Positions 27,178 through 36,089 of a stretch of DNA of 64,000 nt are shown here, one piece after another. Every line of letters begins with the position of its first letter. Position 1 is the stretch's first letter. The stretch is from Chitinophaga filiformis (lineage in GTDB: Bacteria; Bacteroidota; Bacteroidia; Chitinophagales; Chitinophagaceae): contig NZ_JAKIRP010000001.1 of the NCBI RefSeq assembly GCF_021646545.1, positions 1,364,001-1,428,000 on the forward strand, read 5' to 3'. Under the pieces are notes generated by a model. That model was given only the letters and a program-made list of their open reading frames with translations. It was not told the DNA's origin and ran no database searches. Both the position numbers and the translations under genes were made by a program.

Positions 27178-29373
27178 ATGAAAAGAATTATAACTATTAT
27201 CTTATTACTGGTCTCCCTACAGGACCTGCTCTATGCACAAACGCAAAAAGTTGAAATACCTATTGGAAGAATTGGTTTCCATGATAACATTGACAAAGAA
27301 CAGGCGGCAGCCCTGAAATTTGATGGCAAGGCGGACGACCTGGTACGTGTGTCAGACGACCAGACCATCAACCTGCAGGTGACCAATGCGCTGATCAAAC
27401 AGATCGACGATATGCAGACCCAGATCGAGCTGGATTCTGCTTTGGACCATCGTTTGAAGATCAAATATCTTTCAGGCCTGTATGTCATGATCCATGACTA
27501 TAATATCAAGCGTAGCTACCGGAGGATTGCGCCGGAAGAAGCGCCATCCATGGTACAGGCTTATCGCGATATGATGAAGGCCGATATCAAAGGGGGCAGC
27601 ATCCTGCCTTATGTACAGAATTTGTCGTTTGATGCAGGCGAGCGGATGATAGAACCTTTCCGCGACAATCCCGGCTATAAGGATGCCCGTGGGGTGTTAT
27701 TTGCAAAATATGCGTTCAATAACCTGGGTACTGTGATGACGCAGATAGGCAATTACCTGGAGTATCCGGCTACCGATTCAGTAATAGCAGCGGTTGCCAG
27801 GAAATATCCCAACCAGGTACTGACTTATGCCACTTCCTATACGCCGGTAGCTACCGCTATCAAAAAGAACCAGGACCCGATCGTACAGCTGATCGTTCAG
27901 ATAGGTAATTCAGGACAATCTACGCTGATACTGCCATTCATTGATGAACTCATGGCCGGCACTACAACGGTGGAAAAGCTGTCTACCATTGTCGATAATG
28001 AAGACATGTACTTCAAACAACTGGTGAAAAGTGCAATCAGGTTACAGAGCCGTAAGAATAACGGGGAAAACATCATTGGTCTGAAAGCCATGATGGAGAA
28101 CCTGCAGGCGCGTTCCCTTCATTACATCCGCGAAATAAATGACCTGCACGAAGAGCCGGCAAATGTACGTTTCCGCATCGTAAAAGACTTTACACCTGAA
28201 GAGCTTTATTACCTCATCATAAATGGTCAGGAAGAACTATATACTTCCAGTTATACCAACCACAGTAATGCAGGTATTTATGATCAGATGATGGCGCGAA
28301 TGAAACCGCCGCGCGGAGACAGTTTGCTTATGCTGGTGGAATTTGACAGGTTCAAGAAGTTCATTGCGATGGCGGCAGGCTTCAATACGCTGGACAATTT
28401 CCTGAAGTCCATGGCTCCGGAGAATGCGAACTATCTCATGAAGAAATATGTGAGCAGCCTGGAAAAAACGGAAGATCTGGAGGATGCAGTAGACGTAGCC
28501 AACTCTTTCGGTAGTATCCGTGATCCAAAACTGCTGGCTTTCCTGCGTGAAGAGGTACAGAAGAACTACATCTTCGTATCCCGTAAGAAAGAACGAAGAG
28601 GTACGGTGATCTATGAACTGCTCGGAAGCCTGTTTGATACGGAAACGGAAAAAAGCAGCGATTCTTCAAAAGCCAGCCAGATGGCCGCGAAGCTGCAGCT
28701 TCCTCCTATTAACTTCGTGACTTATAACGCATTGCTAAGCGATAGCGGCATGGTATATCAGCAGGTATTCTTCTATGGTGACAAGGACGGTCATGACTCT
28801 TATGTAAGTTTCATGAGCAACTTCCCTGCTGGTGAATGGAAGATCAGTAAGAATAAATATTGGACTACGATCCAGTCTACCAAAGGCAAACCGGTGACCA
28901 TTTATGCTAACCTGCCGCTGGAAGAGCCGGCTGATAAAGAGGCTATTCAGAAACTGAGTGAATACCTGGATGAGAATGATATTCATCCGACTGTATTCAT
29001 TCACCGTGGTCATAGCTATCATGTGAATACAACCCTCGACAACCTGCAGAGTTCAGCTAAGATAGTGGTACTGGGGTCTTGCGGTGGCTATCATAACCTG
29101 GCTATTGTACTGCAGAAATCGCCGGAGGCACATATCATTTCTTCCAAACAGGTAGGAACCCGTTTCGTCAATGAACCTATCATCCGCACGCTCGATGAAA
29201 CCATCCGCAGCGGTAAAAATGTCGACTGGGTACAGATGTGGGCAGCTCTGGGTAAACGCTTTGCGGGAGATGCGCGTAATAAGGAGCTGTTCAGCGACTA
29301 CGTGCCACCACATAAGAACCTGGGAGCTATCTTTATCAAGGCCTACAAACAGATCATGAAAGAGGATAAGTAA
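27178..29373 (+). CDS. Secreted protein of unknown function with a possible His-Cys peptidase-like C-terminus
   Basis: This 731-residue exported protein (signal peptide ending LLYAQ) has no family I can name. Residues ~25-480 are mostly helical, repeat-like. Residues ~600-690 look like an alpha/beta fold: TVFIHRGHSYH (605-615) is followed by KIVVLGSCGGYHN (628-640). A hydrophobic strand ending in a His, then a strand ending in G-S-C-G-G, is the layout of clan CD cysteine peptidases (caspase, gingipain, CHAT). Candidate residues are H609 or H612 and C635. The His-Cys gap of 23-26 residues is shorter than usual for that clan. A 21-pair hairpin follows. Confidence 0.6.
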   Translation: MKRIITIILLLVSLQDLLYAQTQKVEIPIGRIGFHDNIDKEQAAALKFDGKADDLVRVSDDQTINLQVTNALIKQIDDMQTQIELDSALDHRLKIKYLSGLYVMIHDYNIKRSYRRIAPEEAPSMVQAYRDMMKADIKGGSILPYVQNLSFDAGERMIEPFRDNPGYKDARGVLFAKYAFNNLGTVMTQIGNYLEYPATDSVIAAVARKYPNQVLTYATSYTPVATAIKKNQDPIVQLIVQIGNSGQSTLILPFIDELMAGTTTVEKLSTIVDNEDMYFKQLVKSAIRLQSRKNNGENIIGLKAMMENLQARSLHYIREINDLHEEPANVRFRIVKDFTPEELYYLIINGQEELYTSSYTNHSNAGIYDQMMARMKPPRGDSLLMLVEFDRFKKFIAMAAGFNTLDNFLKSMAPENANYLMKKYVSSLEKTEDLEDAVDVANSFGSIRDPKLLAFLREEVQKNYIFVSRKKERRGTVIYELLGSLFDTETEKSSDSSKASQMAAKLQLPPINFVTYNALLSDSGMVYQQVFFYGDKDGHDSYVSFMSNFPAGEWKISKNKYWTTIQSTKGKPVTIYANLPLEEPADKEAIQKLSEYLDENDIHPTVFIHRGHSYHVNTTLDNLQSSAKIVVLGSCGGYHNLAIVLQKSPEAHIISSKQVGTRFVNEPIIRTLDETIRSGKNVDWVQMWAALGKRFAGDARNKELFSDYVPPHKNLGAIFIKAYKQIMKEDK

Positions 29374-29387
29374 ACGAATTATGAAAT

Positions 29388-29431
29388 AAAGAAAAAGCCC
29401 TCCGGCAACATTGCCGGAGGGCTTTTTCTTT
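29388..29431. terminator. Perfect 21-bp hairpin terminator
   Basis: The arms at 29388-29408 and 29411-29431 are exact inverse copies around a 2-nt loop, with A-rich and T-rich ends, so it can terminate in both directions. The promoter element of the next gene begins two bases later. Confidence 0.9.
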
Positions 29432-29432
29432 A

Positions 29433-29440
29433 TACTTTTG
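29433..29440 (+). promoter_or_regulatory. -7 promoter element (TACTTTTG) for the ABC exporter gene
   Basis: Exact TAnnTTTG match directly after the terminator arm and only 4 nt before the GTG start at 29445, which predicts a leaderless mRNA. Confidence 0.55.
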
Positions 29441-29444
29441 TAAG

Positions 29445-31208
29445 GTGGAAAATACAGCGGTCAAGAAGGTTTTTGATATTAGCTTATTAAGGAGGATATT
29501 CACTTTTGCAGTTCCATACAGGCGCTCGTTCTACATGTCGATGTTCCTGACGGTGTTACTTGCTGTTATATCGCCTATGAGGCCATACCTGATACAGCTA
29601 ACAGTAGACAAATATATTGCAGGTCAGCTGATACAGATGCTGATCATTGTTACTGGTATCCAGGTGCTGTTGCTGCTGCTGGAAACAGTGATGCGTTTTT
29701 ACTTCTCCTATCTCACCAACTGGCTCGGACAGTCGGTGATAAAAGATCTCCGGGTCACTGTTTATAAAAAGATCGTACATCTTAACCTGGGCTTCTTCGA
29801 CAAAACAGCGATCGGTACCCTTACTACCCGTACTATCAATGATATTGAGGCTATTAACGACGTTTTCTCTGAGGGATTGATTTCCATCATAGCTGACATG
29901 CTGATGATCATCGCCATTCTCGTGGTAATGTTTGTGGAAGACTGGCGGCTAACACTGATCAGCCTTTCTCCTTTCCCCGTACTGATCATTGCGACCTATA
30001 TTTTCAAGGAAAGCGTAAATAAGTCTTTTTATCGTGTAAGGAATGCAGTATCGGCACTGAATGCGTTTGTACAGGAGCACCTGACCGGCGTAGTGATCGT
30101 ACAGGCGTTTACCGGAGAAAAAAGGGAATACGCCCGTTTCCGTCAGATCAACAAAGAGCATCGCACTGCTAACATAGACGCTATTTTTGCTTACTCCGTA
30201 TTCTTCCCGGTTGTAGAAATTATCCTGGCTATTTCTCTTGGTCTGATGGTGTGGTGGGGCGCCAATAAGGTGCTGAATTATGAGGTGACCCAGGGAGTGA
30301 TGATCGCTTTTATTATGTACCTGAACATGTTATTCCGTCCGCTGCGTATGCTGGCAGATAAGTTCAATACATTGCAGATGGGGATGGTAGCAAGTGAGCG
30401 TGTGTTCCGGATCATGGACAGTGATGATCATATTGCTGATACAGGCACTAAGGATGCTGCGGACATGAAAGGCGCTATTACATTTGATCATGTTTACTTC
30501 GCATATAAGGATGCGGAGTATGTGTTAAAGGACATTGACTTCGCTGCCCGTCCGGGTGAAACCATCGCTATTGTAGGGCATACCGGGTCGGGGAAAACGA
30601 CCATTATCAGTATCCTGAACCGTCTGTATGAAATACAGAAAGGCCGGATCCTGATAGACGGTACTGATATTAAGGATTATTCATTGTCCGCCCTCCGTAG
30701 CAAGATTGGAGTGGTGCTGCAGGACGTATTCCTGTTTGCCGGCTCTGTATATGAAAATATAACGCTTCGTAATCCCGCTATTACAAAAGAACAGGTAGAA
30801 CAGGCTTCCCGGTTGATAGGAATGCATGAATTCATCATGCAATTGCCGGGAGGTTATGATTACCAGGTGATGGAACGGGGGAGCACGTTGTCTTTGGGAC
30901 AGCGGCAGCTCATCTCTTTTGTCCGCGCCCTGCTGTATAATCCTTCTATTCTGATCCTGGATGAGGCTACTTCTTCTGTGGATACAGAGTCTGAAATACT
31001 GATCCAGCATGCCATAGACAAGCTGATCTCCGATCGTACCTCTATTATTATCGCACACAGGCTATCTACCATCAGCAAGGCCGATAAGATCATCGTACTG
31101 GATAAGGGAGAGATCAGGGAGATGGGAACACACGAAGAATTGCTGAAACTGGGCGGATTTTACCAGAAGTTACATAGCATGCAATTTAAGCCAACGGGGG
31201 TTATGTGA
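29445..31208 (+). CDS. ABC exporter, fused membrane and ATPase domains (MsbA-like)
   Basis: This 587-residue half-transporter has six membrane helices in the first ~320 residues and an ATPase domain with Walker A GHTGSGKT (~383-390), signature LSLGQRQ and Walker B LILDEATSS. It likely works as a homodimer exporting a lipid or hydrophobic compound; MsbA-type lipid flipping or drug export cannot be told apart from sequence. It starts with GTG; no ATG exists for the next ~30 codons. A promoter element abuts the start. Confidence 0.92.
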   Translation: MENTAVKKVFDISLLRRIFTFAVPYRRSFYMSMFLTVLLAVISPMRPYLIQLTVDKYIAGQLIQMLIIVTGIQVLLLLLETVMRFYFSYLTNWLGQSVIKDLRVTVYKKIVHLNLGFFDKTAIGTLTTRTINDIEAINDVFSEGLISIIADMLMIIAILVVMFVEDWRLTLISLSPFPVLIIATYIFKESVNKSFYRVRNAVSALNAFVQEHLTGVVIVQAFTGEKREYARFRQINKEHRTANIDAIFAYSVFFPVVEIILAISLGLMVWWGANKVLNYEVTQGVMIAFIMYLNMLFRPLRMLADKFNTLQMGMVASERVFRIMDSDDHIADTGTKDAADMKGAITFDHVYFAYKDAEYVLKDIDFAARPGETIAIVGHTGSGKTTIISILNRLYEIQKGRILIDGTDIKDYSLSALRSKIGVVLQDVFLFAGSVYENITLRNPAITKEQVEQASRLIGMHEFIMQLPGGYDYQVMERGSTLSLGQRQLISFVRALLYNPSILILDEATSSVDTESEILIQHAIDKLISDRTSIIIAHRLSTISKADKIIVLDKGEIREMGTHEELLKLGGFYQKLHSMQFKPTGVM

Positions 31209-31225
31209 GCTGGTGAGCTTCCTGA

Positions 31226-31375
31226 TGTAAAGAGGGCGCAGCTAACAAGCTGTTAATCAGGTGTATATTCCATGCAGATATCCGTGACAACTTACAACCG
31301 GACGCCTTCCCCAATATGAAGGATTTCTTCAATCTGATTGTAGCCGTTGAGCAGAAATATGTTTCATTTAAGTAA
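31226..31375 (+). pseudogene. Possible gene remnant (C-terminal tail of a secreted transglutaminase-like/DUF3857 protein)
   Basis: The frame is open from after a stop at 31223 to a stop at 31373 but has no convincing start. Its last 35 residues read like a real protein end: RDNLQPDAFPNMKDFF, then a hydrophobic stretch and QKYVSFK. The pattern of a short helix with F-P-x-x-K-x-F-F and a closing V-x-F/L-K resembles the tails of DUF3857/transglutaminase-type proteins of Bacteroidota. This is a weak, inferred match. Confidence 0.25.
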
Positions 31376-31397
31376 ATAATTCAATATGTTATGAAGG

Positions 31398-31426
31398 GGA
31401 GGGGCCGTATTTTACGGTCCCTCTTT
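31398..31426 (+). terminator. Hairpin in the gap before atpB
   Basis: GAGGGGCCGT (31399-31408) pairs with ACGGTCCCTC (31414-31423) with one G-T pair and a 5-nt loop; a short T-run follows. It probably ends upstream transcription. Confidence 0.5.
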
Positions 31427-31475
31427 AGTTGTACATATTTTTTGTAGTCGCTTACCTTTTTGATAATAAAACTGC

Positions 31476-31483
31476 TATCTTTG
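31476..31483 (+). promoter_or_regulatory. -7 promoter element (TATCTTTG) for the atp operon
   Basis: Exact TAnnTTTG match 19 nt before the GTG start of atpB. Confidence 0.6.
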
Positions 31484-31502
31484 CGCAAAATTTCAGAAAG
31501 CG

Positions 31503-32642
31503 GTGATTTCCTACAATCTGTCCAAATATAGACTGGTAGCCCTTATTGTTGCACTTAGCATAAGCGGTTTTAGTACGTTTGCGAATACTTCGGAATCTCA
31601 TGAAGAGGAGAAGAAGGGTTTTGACGCCAAGGAAGTGCTTCTTGGTCACGTAAAGGACGCCCATGACTGGCATCTGTTCAGCCTGGGAGAAACGCATGTT
31701 ACTCTTCCTCTGCCTGTTATCATTTACAGCCAGGATAAAGGAATTTCCGCCTTTTCGTCTTCCGCTTTTCATCATGGTCATGAGCCTCATGAAGGTTATC
31801 GCCTGGTAAACAAGCATTATCGTGAGGAAAAAGGCCTGGAAGAGGCTAAATATCCTGACGAGCGGATCATTGCGGTAGACGCGAATGATAATCCTACCGG
31901 TGCAGAGATCTACGATCTGTCCATCACCAAGAACATCACTTCTATGATCCTGGCGGCTATTCTGCTGATCTGGCTGATGATCAGCGTAGCAAAAGCCTAT
32001 ACTACCAGAGGTGCCAAGAAAGCGCCGAAAGGTATGCAGAGCCTCCTGGAGCCGGTGATCATCTTCATCCGTGACGAGGTGGTAAAACCAAACATCCCTG
32101 GTTTGAGCGCTGAGCGTTATACGCCATTCATTCTGACTATTTTCTTCTTTATATTGATCAATAACCTGTTAGGACTGTTGCCAGGTTCAGCTAACGTTAC
32201 CGGTAACATTGCGGTGACTTTCGCCCTGGCCCTGATCAGCTTTATAGCTACGATGGTCAGTGCAAACAAACATTTCTGGGGACATATCCTGAACCCACCA
32301 GTTCCGGGATGGGTGAAACCAATCCTGGTCCCTGTTGAGATCATTGGTATCTTCACCAAGCCTGTTTCCCTGATGATACGACTTTTCGCCAATATCCTGG
32401 CTGGTCACATCATTATCCTGAGTATTATTTCCCTGGTGTTTATCTTCGGTTCTCTGAACAAAGCGGCGGGATATGGTTTCTTACCGATCACTGTGCTGTT
32501 CAACATCGTGATGATGATGCTGGAACTGCTGGTAGCATTTATCCAGGCGTTCATCTTTGCCAATCTGACTGCTGTGTTCATCGGACAGGGTATGGAACAG
32601 CCACATCATGATCATCATGATGCTGGTCACGGGCACCATTAA
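31503..32642 (+). CDS. atpB: ATP synthase F0 subunit a
   Basis: Subunit a forms the proton half-channels next to the c-ring. The essential arginine is R293 in MIRLFANILAGH, and the C-terminal helices (LLVAFIQAFIFANLTAVFIGQ) are typical. At 379 residues it is ~100 longer than common bacterial forms (~250-280): a signal-peptide-like N-terminus and a soluble, His-rich insert of ~100 residues precede the first core helix. The C-terminus is also His-rich (eight His in the last 13 residues). It starts with GTG; no ATG is usable nearby. Confidence 0.93.
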   Translation: MISYNLSKYRLVALIVALSISGFSTFANTSESHEEEKKGFDAKEVLLGHVKDAHDWHLFSLGETHVTLPLPVIIYSQDKGISAFSSSAFHHGHEPHEGYRLVNKHYREEKGLEEAKYPDERIIAVDANDNPTGAEIYDLSITKNITSMILAAILLIWLMISVAKAYTTRGAKKAPKGMQSLLEPVIIFIRDEVVKPNIPGLSAERYTPFILTIFFFILINNLLGLLPGSANVTGNIAVTFALALISFIATMVSANKHFWGHILNPPVPGWVKPILVPVEIIGIFTKPVSLMIRLFANILAGHIIILSIISLVFIFGSLNKAAGYGFLPITVLFNIVMMMLELLVAFIQAFIFANLTAVFIGQGMEQPHHDHHDAGHGHH

Positions 32643-32651
32643 TTAGTATAG

Positions 32652-32969
<318 letters not shown>

Positions 32970-32980
32970 GGCTAAACTTT

Positions 32981-33017
32981 TTACTGCATCCGGCGCACAG
33001 GGCAAAGGATGCAGTAA
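32981..33017 (+). promoter_or_regulatory. Stem-loop between atpE and atpF
   Basis: TTACTGCATCC (32981-32991) and GGATGCAGTAA (33007-33017) form a perfect 11-pair stem with a 15-nt loop and no T-run. It may protect the 3' end of the atpBE segment, which must give many copies of subunit c. Confidence 0.6.
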
Positions 33018-33086
33018 TGTTTTACAAAGGATGTGTATCCGGATTGCTTATCAAACAACTTGCGAACCAAATAAATTTTCATAATC

Positions 33087-33581
33087 ATGGATCTGTTGCA
33101 GCCCGCGTTAGGCTTGTTTTTCATTTCATTACTCATATTCATTATTGTATTCCTCATCCTGAAGAAATTTGCGTGGAAACCAATTCTGTCCACGTTGAAA
33201 GAAAGGGAAACCTCTATTGCTGATGCCATTGCATCTGCAGAAAGGGTGAAGGAAGAAATGGCGCAGATGAAAGCTGAACATGAGCACGTACTGGCAGAAG
33301 CAAAAGCTGAGAGAAGCAAGATTCTGAAGGAAGCAAAAGATGCTAAAGATCAGATCCTCAGTGAAGCGAAAGCACAGGCGCAGCTGGAAGCTAAAAAGAT
33401 CATCAGCGAAGCTTATACTGCTATAGACAACCAGAAAATGGCTGCTCTGACAGATGTTAAGAACCAGGTGGGTAAACTGGTGATAGAGGTGGCAGAAAAG
33501 GTGTTACGTAAAGAACTGTCTGACAAGACAGCTCAGGAAGGTTACATCAAAGAACTGGCTGGAGAAATCAAATTAAACTAA
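33087..33581 (+). CDS. atpF: ATP synthase F0 subunit b
   Basis: This 164-residue peripheral-stalk protein has one N-terminal membrane helix (~9-28) followed by a long charged helix rich in Ala, Glu and Lys that dimerises as a coiled coil and contacts delta and alpha. Length and layout are normal. It lies 117 bp after atpE, with a stem-loop in between. Confidence 0.93.
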   Translation: MDLLQPALGLFFISLLIFIIVFLILKKFAWKPILSTLKERETSIADAIASAERVKEEMAQMKAEHEHVLAEAKAERSKILKEAKDAKDQILSEAKAQAQLEAKKIISEAYTAIDNQKMAALTDVKNQVGKLVIEVAEKVLRKELSDKTAQEGYIKELAGEIKLN

Positions 33582-33600
33582 AGAGATAGGCTGGCAAGCC

Positions 33601-33650
33601 GGAAGCTACAGGAGATAGATGACAGGATTGTCTTTCCTCTGTAGCTTTCC
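33601..33650 (+). promoter_or_regulatory. Stem-loop between atpF and atpH
   Basis: GGAAGCTACAGGAG (33601-33614) pairs imperfectly with CTCTGTAGCTTTCC (33637-33650), enclosing a small inner hairpin (GACA/TGTC). It has no T-run and fills most of the 96-bp gap. Confidence 0.5.
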
Positions 33651-33677
33651 CCTTGAAAAGCCAAAAGATATATAAAT

Positions 33678-34238
33678 ATGCAGAATCCCCGTTTAGCATC
33701 CCGGTATGCAAAATCTCTGGTAGATCTGTCCTCTGAAAAAGGGCAGCTGGAAGCGGTAAATGCCGACATGCTGTTCATGCAGCAACTGTCTAAAACCAAT
33801 CCAGACGTTGTTGCGCTGCTGAGAAGCCCAATTGTTAAGCCTGACAAGAAACAGCAGATCCTCGCTGCCATCTTTGAAGGCCGTACAAACGCTATCACCG
33901 CTGCTTTCGTGAAGCTGCTGGTAGCAAAGGGAAGGGAAGGCAACCTGCCGGAAATTGCACAGGAATTCAGTAGGCAGTATGATGTATTGAAGAACATCAG
34001 CAAAGTGAAGATCACGACCGCTGTTCCACTGGATGCAGCAGTACTGGATCTGATCAAGAACAAAGTACAGGCCGGCACAGATAAGCAGGTTAAGCTGGAA
34101 GCAGCTGTAAATGCTGACCTGATCGGTGGTTTTGTACTGGAAACTGATAACAAGCTGTTTGATGCTTCCGTACTGCGCGATCTGAATGATATCAGAAAAC
34201 AGTTTGCAGAGAACATCTACGTACCTGCACTCAAATAA
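33678..34238 (+). CDS. atpH: ATP synthase F1 subunit delta
   Basis: This 186-residue subunit links the F1 head to the peripheral stalk. The N-terminal six-helix bundle (SRYAKSLVDLSSEKG) and C-terminal block (DADLIGGFVLETDNKLFDASV-like, residues ~150-170) are typical. It precedes atpA as in most atp operons. Confidence 0.93.
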   Translation: MQNPRLASRYAKSLVDLSSEKGQLEAVNADMLFMQQLSKTNPDVVALLRSPIVKPDKKQQILAAIFEGRTNAITAAFVKLLVAKGREGNLPEIAQEFSRQYDVLKNISKVKITTAVPLDAAVLDLIKNKVQAGTDKQVKLEAAVNADLIGGFVLETDNKLFDASVLRDLNDIRKQFAENIYVPALK

Positions 34239-34325
34239 GACAATTCACAGCAGCCGCTGCGTACACGCAAAGCTGTTGTCGTTATATTTAATCATTTTAA
34301 CGACCTTTTATAAAAAGCATACATT

Positions 34326-35903
34326 ATGGTGGAGATAAAACCTGATGAAATTTCGGCGATATTACGCCAGCAACTAAGCAACTTCAATGCTGCTGCCGAC
34401 CTGGAAGAGGTAGGTACTGTATTGCAGGTGGGAGACGGTATCGCTCGTATATATGGATTGAACAACGTTGGTTATGGAGAACTGGTAGAGTTTGAAAATG
34501 GTGTTAAGGCCATCGCACTGAACCTGGAAGAAGATAACGTGGGTGTGGTATTGATGGGTGAATCAGGAGAGATCAAAGAAGGTTTTAAAGTACGCCGTAC
34601 CGGCCAGATCGCTTCCATCAAAGTTGGTGAAGGCATGGTTGGCCGTGTTGTAAATACTTTGGGAGCTGCCATCGACGGTAAAGGCCCTATCACTGGCGAA
34701 CTGTATGAAATGCCACTGGAACGTAAAGCTCCGGGTGTTCTGTTCCGTGAACCAGTAAAAGAACCACTGCAGACCGGTATCAAGGCTATCGATGCCATGA
34801 TCCCTATCGGCCGTGGTCAGCGTGAGCTGGTGATCGGTGACCGTCAGACCGGTAAGACCGCTATCTGTATCGACACCATTATCAACCAGAAAGAATTCTT
34901 CGACGCTGGTAAACCAGTTTATTGTATCTACGTAGCAGTAGGCCAGAAAGCATCTACTATTGCAGGTGTAATGAAAACCCTGCAGGAAGCTGGCGCTATG
35001 GCTTATACTACCATCGTTGCGGCTTCTGCTTCTGATCCTGCTCCGCTGCAGTTCTACGCTCCATTCGCTGGTGCTGCTATCGGTGAATTCTTCCGCGACA
35101 CCGGTCGTCCTGCCCTGATCATTTATGATGATCTGTCCAAACAGGCCGTTGCTTACCGTGAAGTATCCCTGCTGCTGCGTCGTCCTCCTGGCCGTGAGGC
35201 TTATCCTGGTGACGTATTCTACCTGCACTCCCGCTTACTGGAACGTGCTGCGAAAGTGATCAGCAAGGATGAAATTGCTAAACAGATGAACGACCTGCCT
35301 GAGTCTATCAGACACCTGGTAAAAGGTGGTGGTTCCCTGACAGCATTGCCTATCATCGAAACACAGGCCGGTGACGTATCTGCGTACATCCCAACCAACG
35401 TGATCTCCATTACCGATGGTCAGATCTTCCTGGAATCCAACCTGTTTAACGCTGGTATCCGTCCTGCTATCAACGTGGGTATCTCTGTAAGCCGCGTAGG
35501 TGGTAACGCTCAGATCAAATCCATGAAGAAAGTAGCGGGTACGCTGAAACTGGACCAGGCACAATACCGTGAGATGGAAGCGTTCTCCAAATTCGGTGGT
35601 GACCTGGATGCTGCTACCAAAGTGGTACTGGATAAAGGTGCCCGTAACGTGGAAATCCTGAAACAGGCCCAGTTTGCTCCATACTCTGTGGAAAAACAGG
35701 TCGCAATGATCTACCTGGGTACCAACGGTTTGCTCCGTGAAGTGCCTGTAAAGAATGTAAAAGCATTCGAAGAGGCTTTCCTGCATGAAATGGAAGTGCG
35801 CCTGCCAGAAGTACTGGGCGAATTCAAGAAGGGTAACCTGCCTGAAGACGGCCTGAAACGTATGGTAACACTGGTAAACGAACTGAAACCAAGATTCGCT
35901 TAA
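34326..35903 (+). CDS. atpA: ATP synthase F1 subunit alpha
   Basis: This 525-residue subunit alternates with beta in the F1 head and binds non-catalytic nucleotide. The P-loop is GDRQTGKT (171-178), and the conserved block [19 protein letters not shown] lies near 281-299. Length is normal. Unlike most atp operons, no gamma gene follows; a strong terminator comes 21 bp after the stop. Confidence 0.97.
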   Translation: MVEIKPDEISAILRQQLSNFNAAADLEEVGTVLQVGDGIARIYGLNNVGYGELVEFENGVKAIALNLEEDNVGVVLMGESGEIKEGFKVRRTGQIASIKVGEGMVGRVVNTLGAAIDGKGPITGELYEMPLERKAPGVLFREPVKEPLQTGIKAIDAMIPIGRGQRELVIGDRQTGKTAICIDTIINQKEFFDAGKPVYCIYVAVGQKASTIAGVMKTLQEAGAMAYTTIVAASASDPAPLQFYAPFAGAAIGEFFRDTGRPALIIYDDLSKQAVAYREVSLLLRRPPGREAYPGDVFYLHSRLLERAAKVISKDEIAKQMNDLPESIRHLVKGGGSLTALPIIETQAGDVSAYIPTNVISITDGQIFLESNLFNAGIRPAINVGISVSRVGGNAQIKSMKKVAGTLKLDQAQYREMEAFSKFGGDLDAATKVVLDKGARNVEILKQAQFAPYSVEKQVAMIYLGTNGLLREVPVKNVKAFEEAFLHEMEVRLPEVLGEFKKGNLPEDGLKRMVTLVNELKPRFA

Positions 35904-35924
35904 TCAGCATACATCTTTTTATCT

Positions 35925-35955
35925 AGCTCACCGGTTTCGCCGGTGAGCTTTTTTT
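35925..35955 (+). terminator. Intrinsic terminator after atpA
   Basis: AGCTCACCGG (35925-35934) and CCGGTGAGCT (35940-35949) form a 10-pair stem with a 5-nt loop followed by a T-run. It ends the atpBEFHA transcript. Confidence 0.9.
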
Positions 35956-36058
35956 ATTCCTTATCTTTACGTCAATTCCTGCCGACAAATCCCCTGTTTT
36001 TACCGACAATCTTCCCTGTCTTTACCTTTTATGGATTGAAAAGGGACGAGGGTACGAG

Positions 36059-36066
36059 TAGTTTTG
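36059..36066 (+). promoter_or_regulatory. -7 promoter element (TAGTTTTG) for the TonB-dependent receptor gene
   Basis: Exact TAnnTTTG match 23 nt before the ATG at 36090. Confidence 0.55.
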
Positions 36067-36089
36067 TTTTGTTAAATATCAAATCCCCC

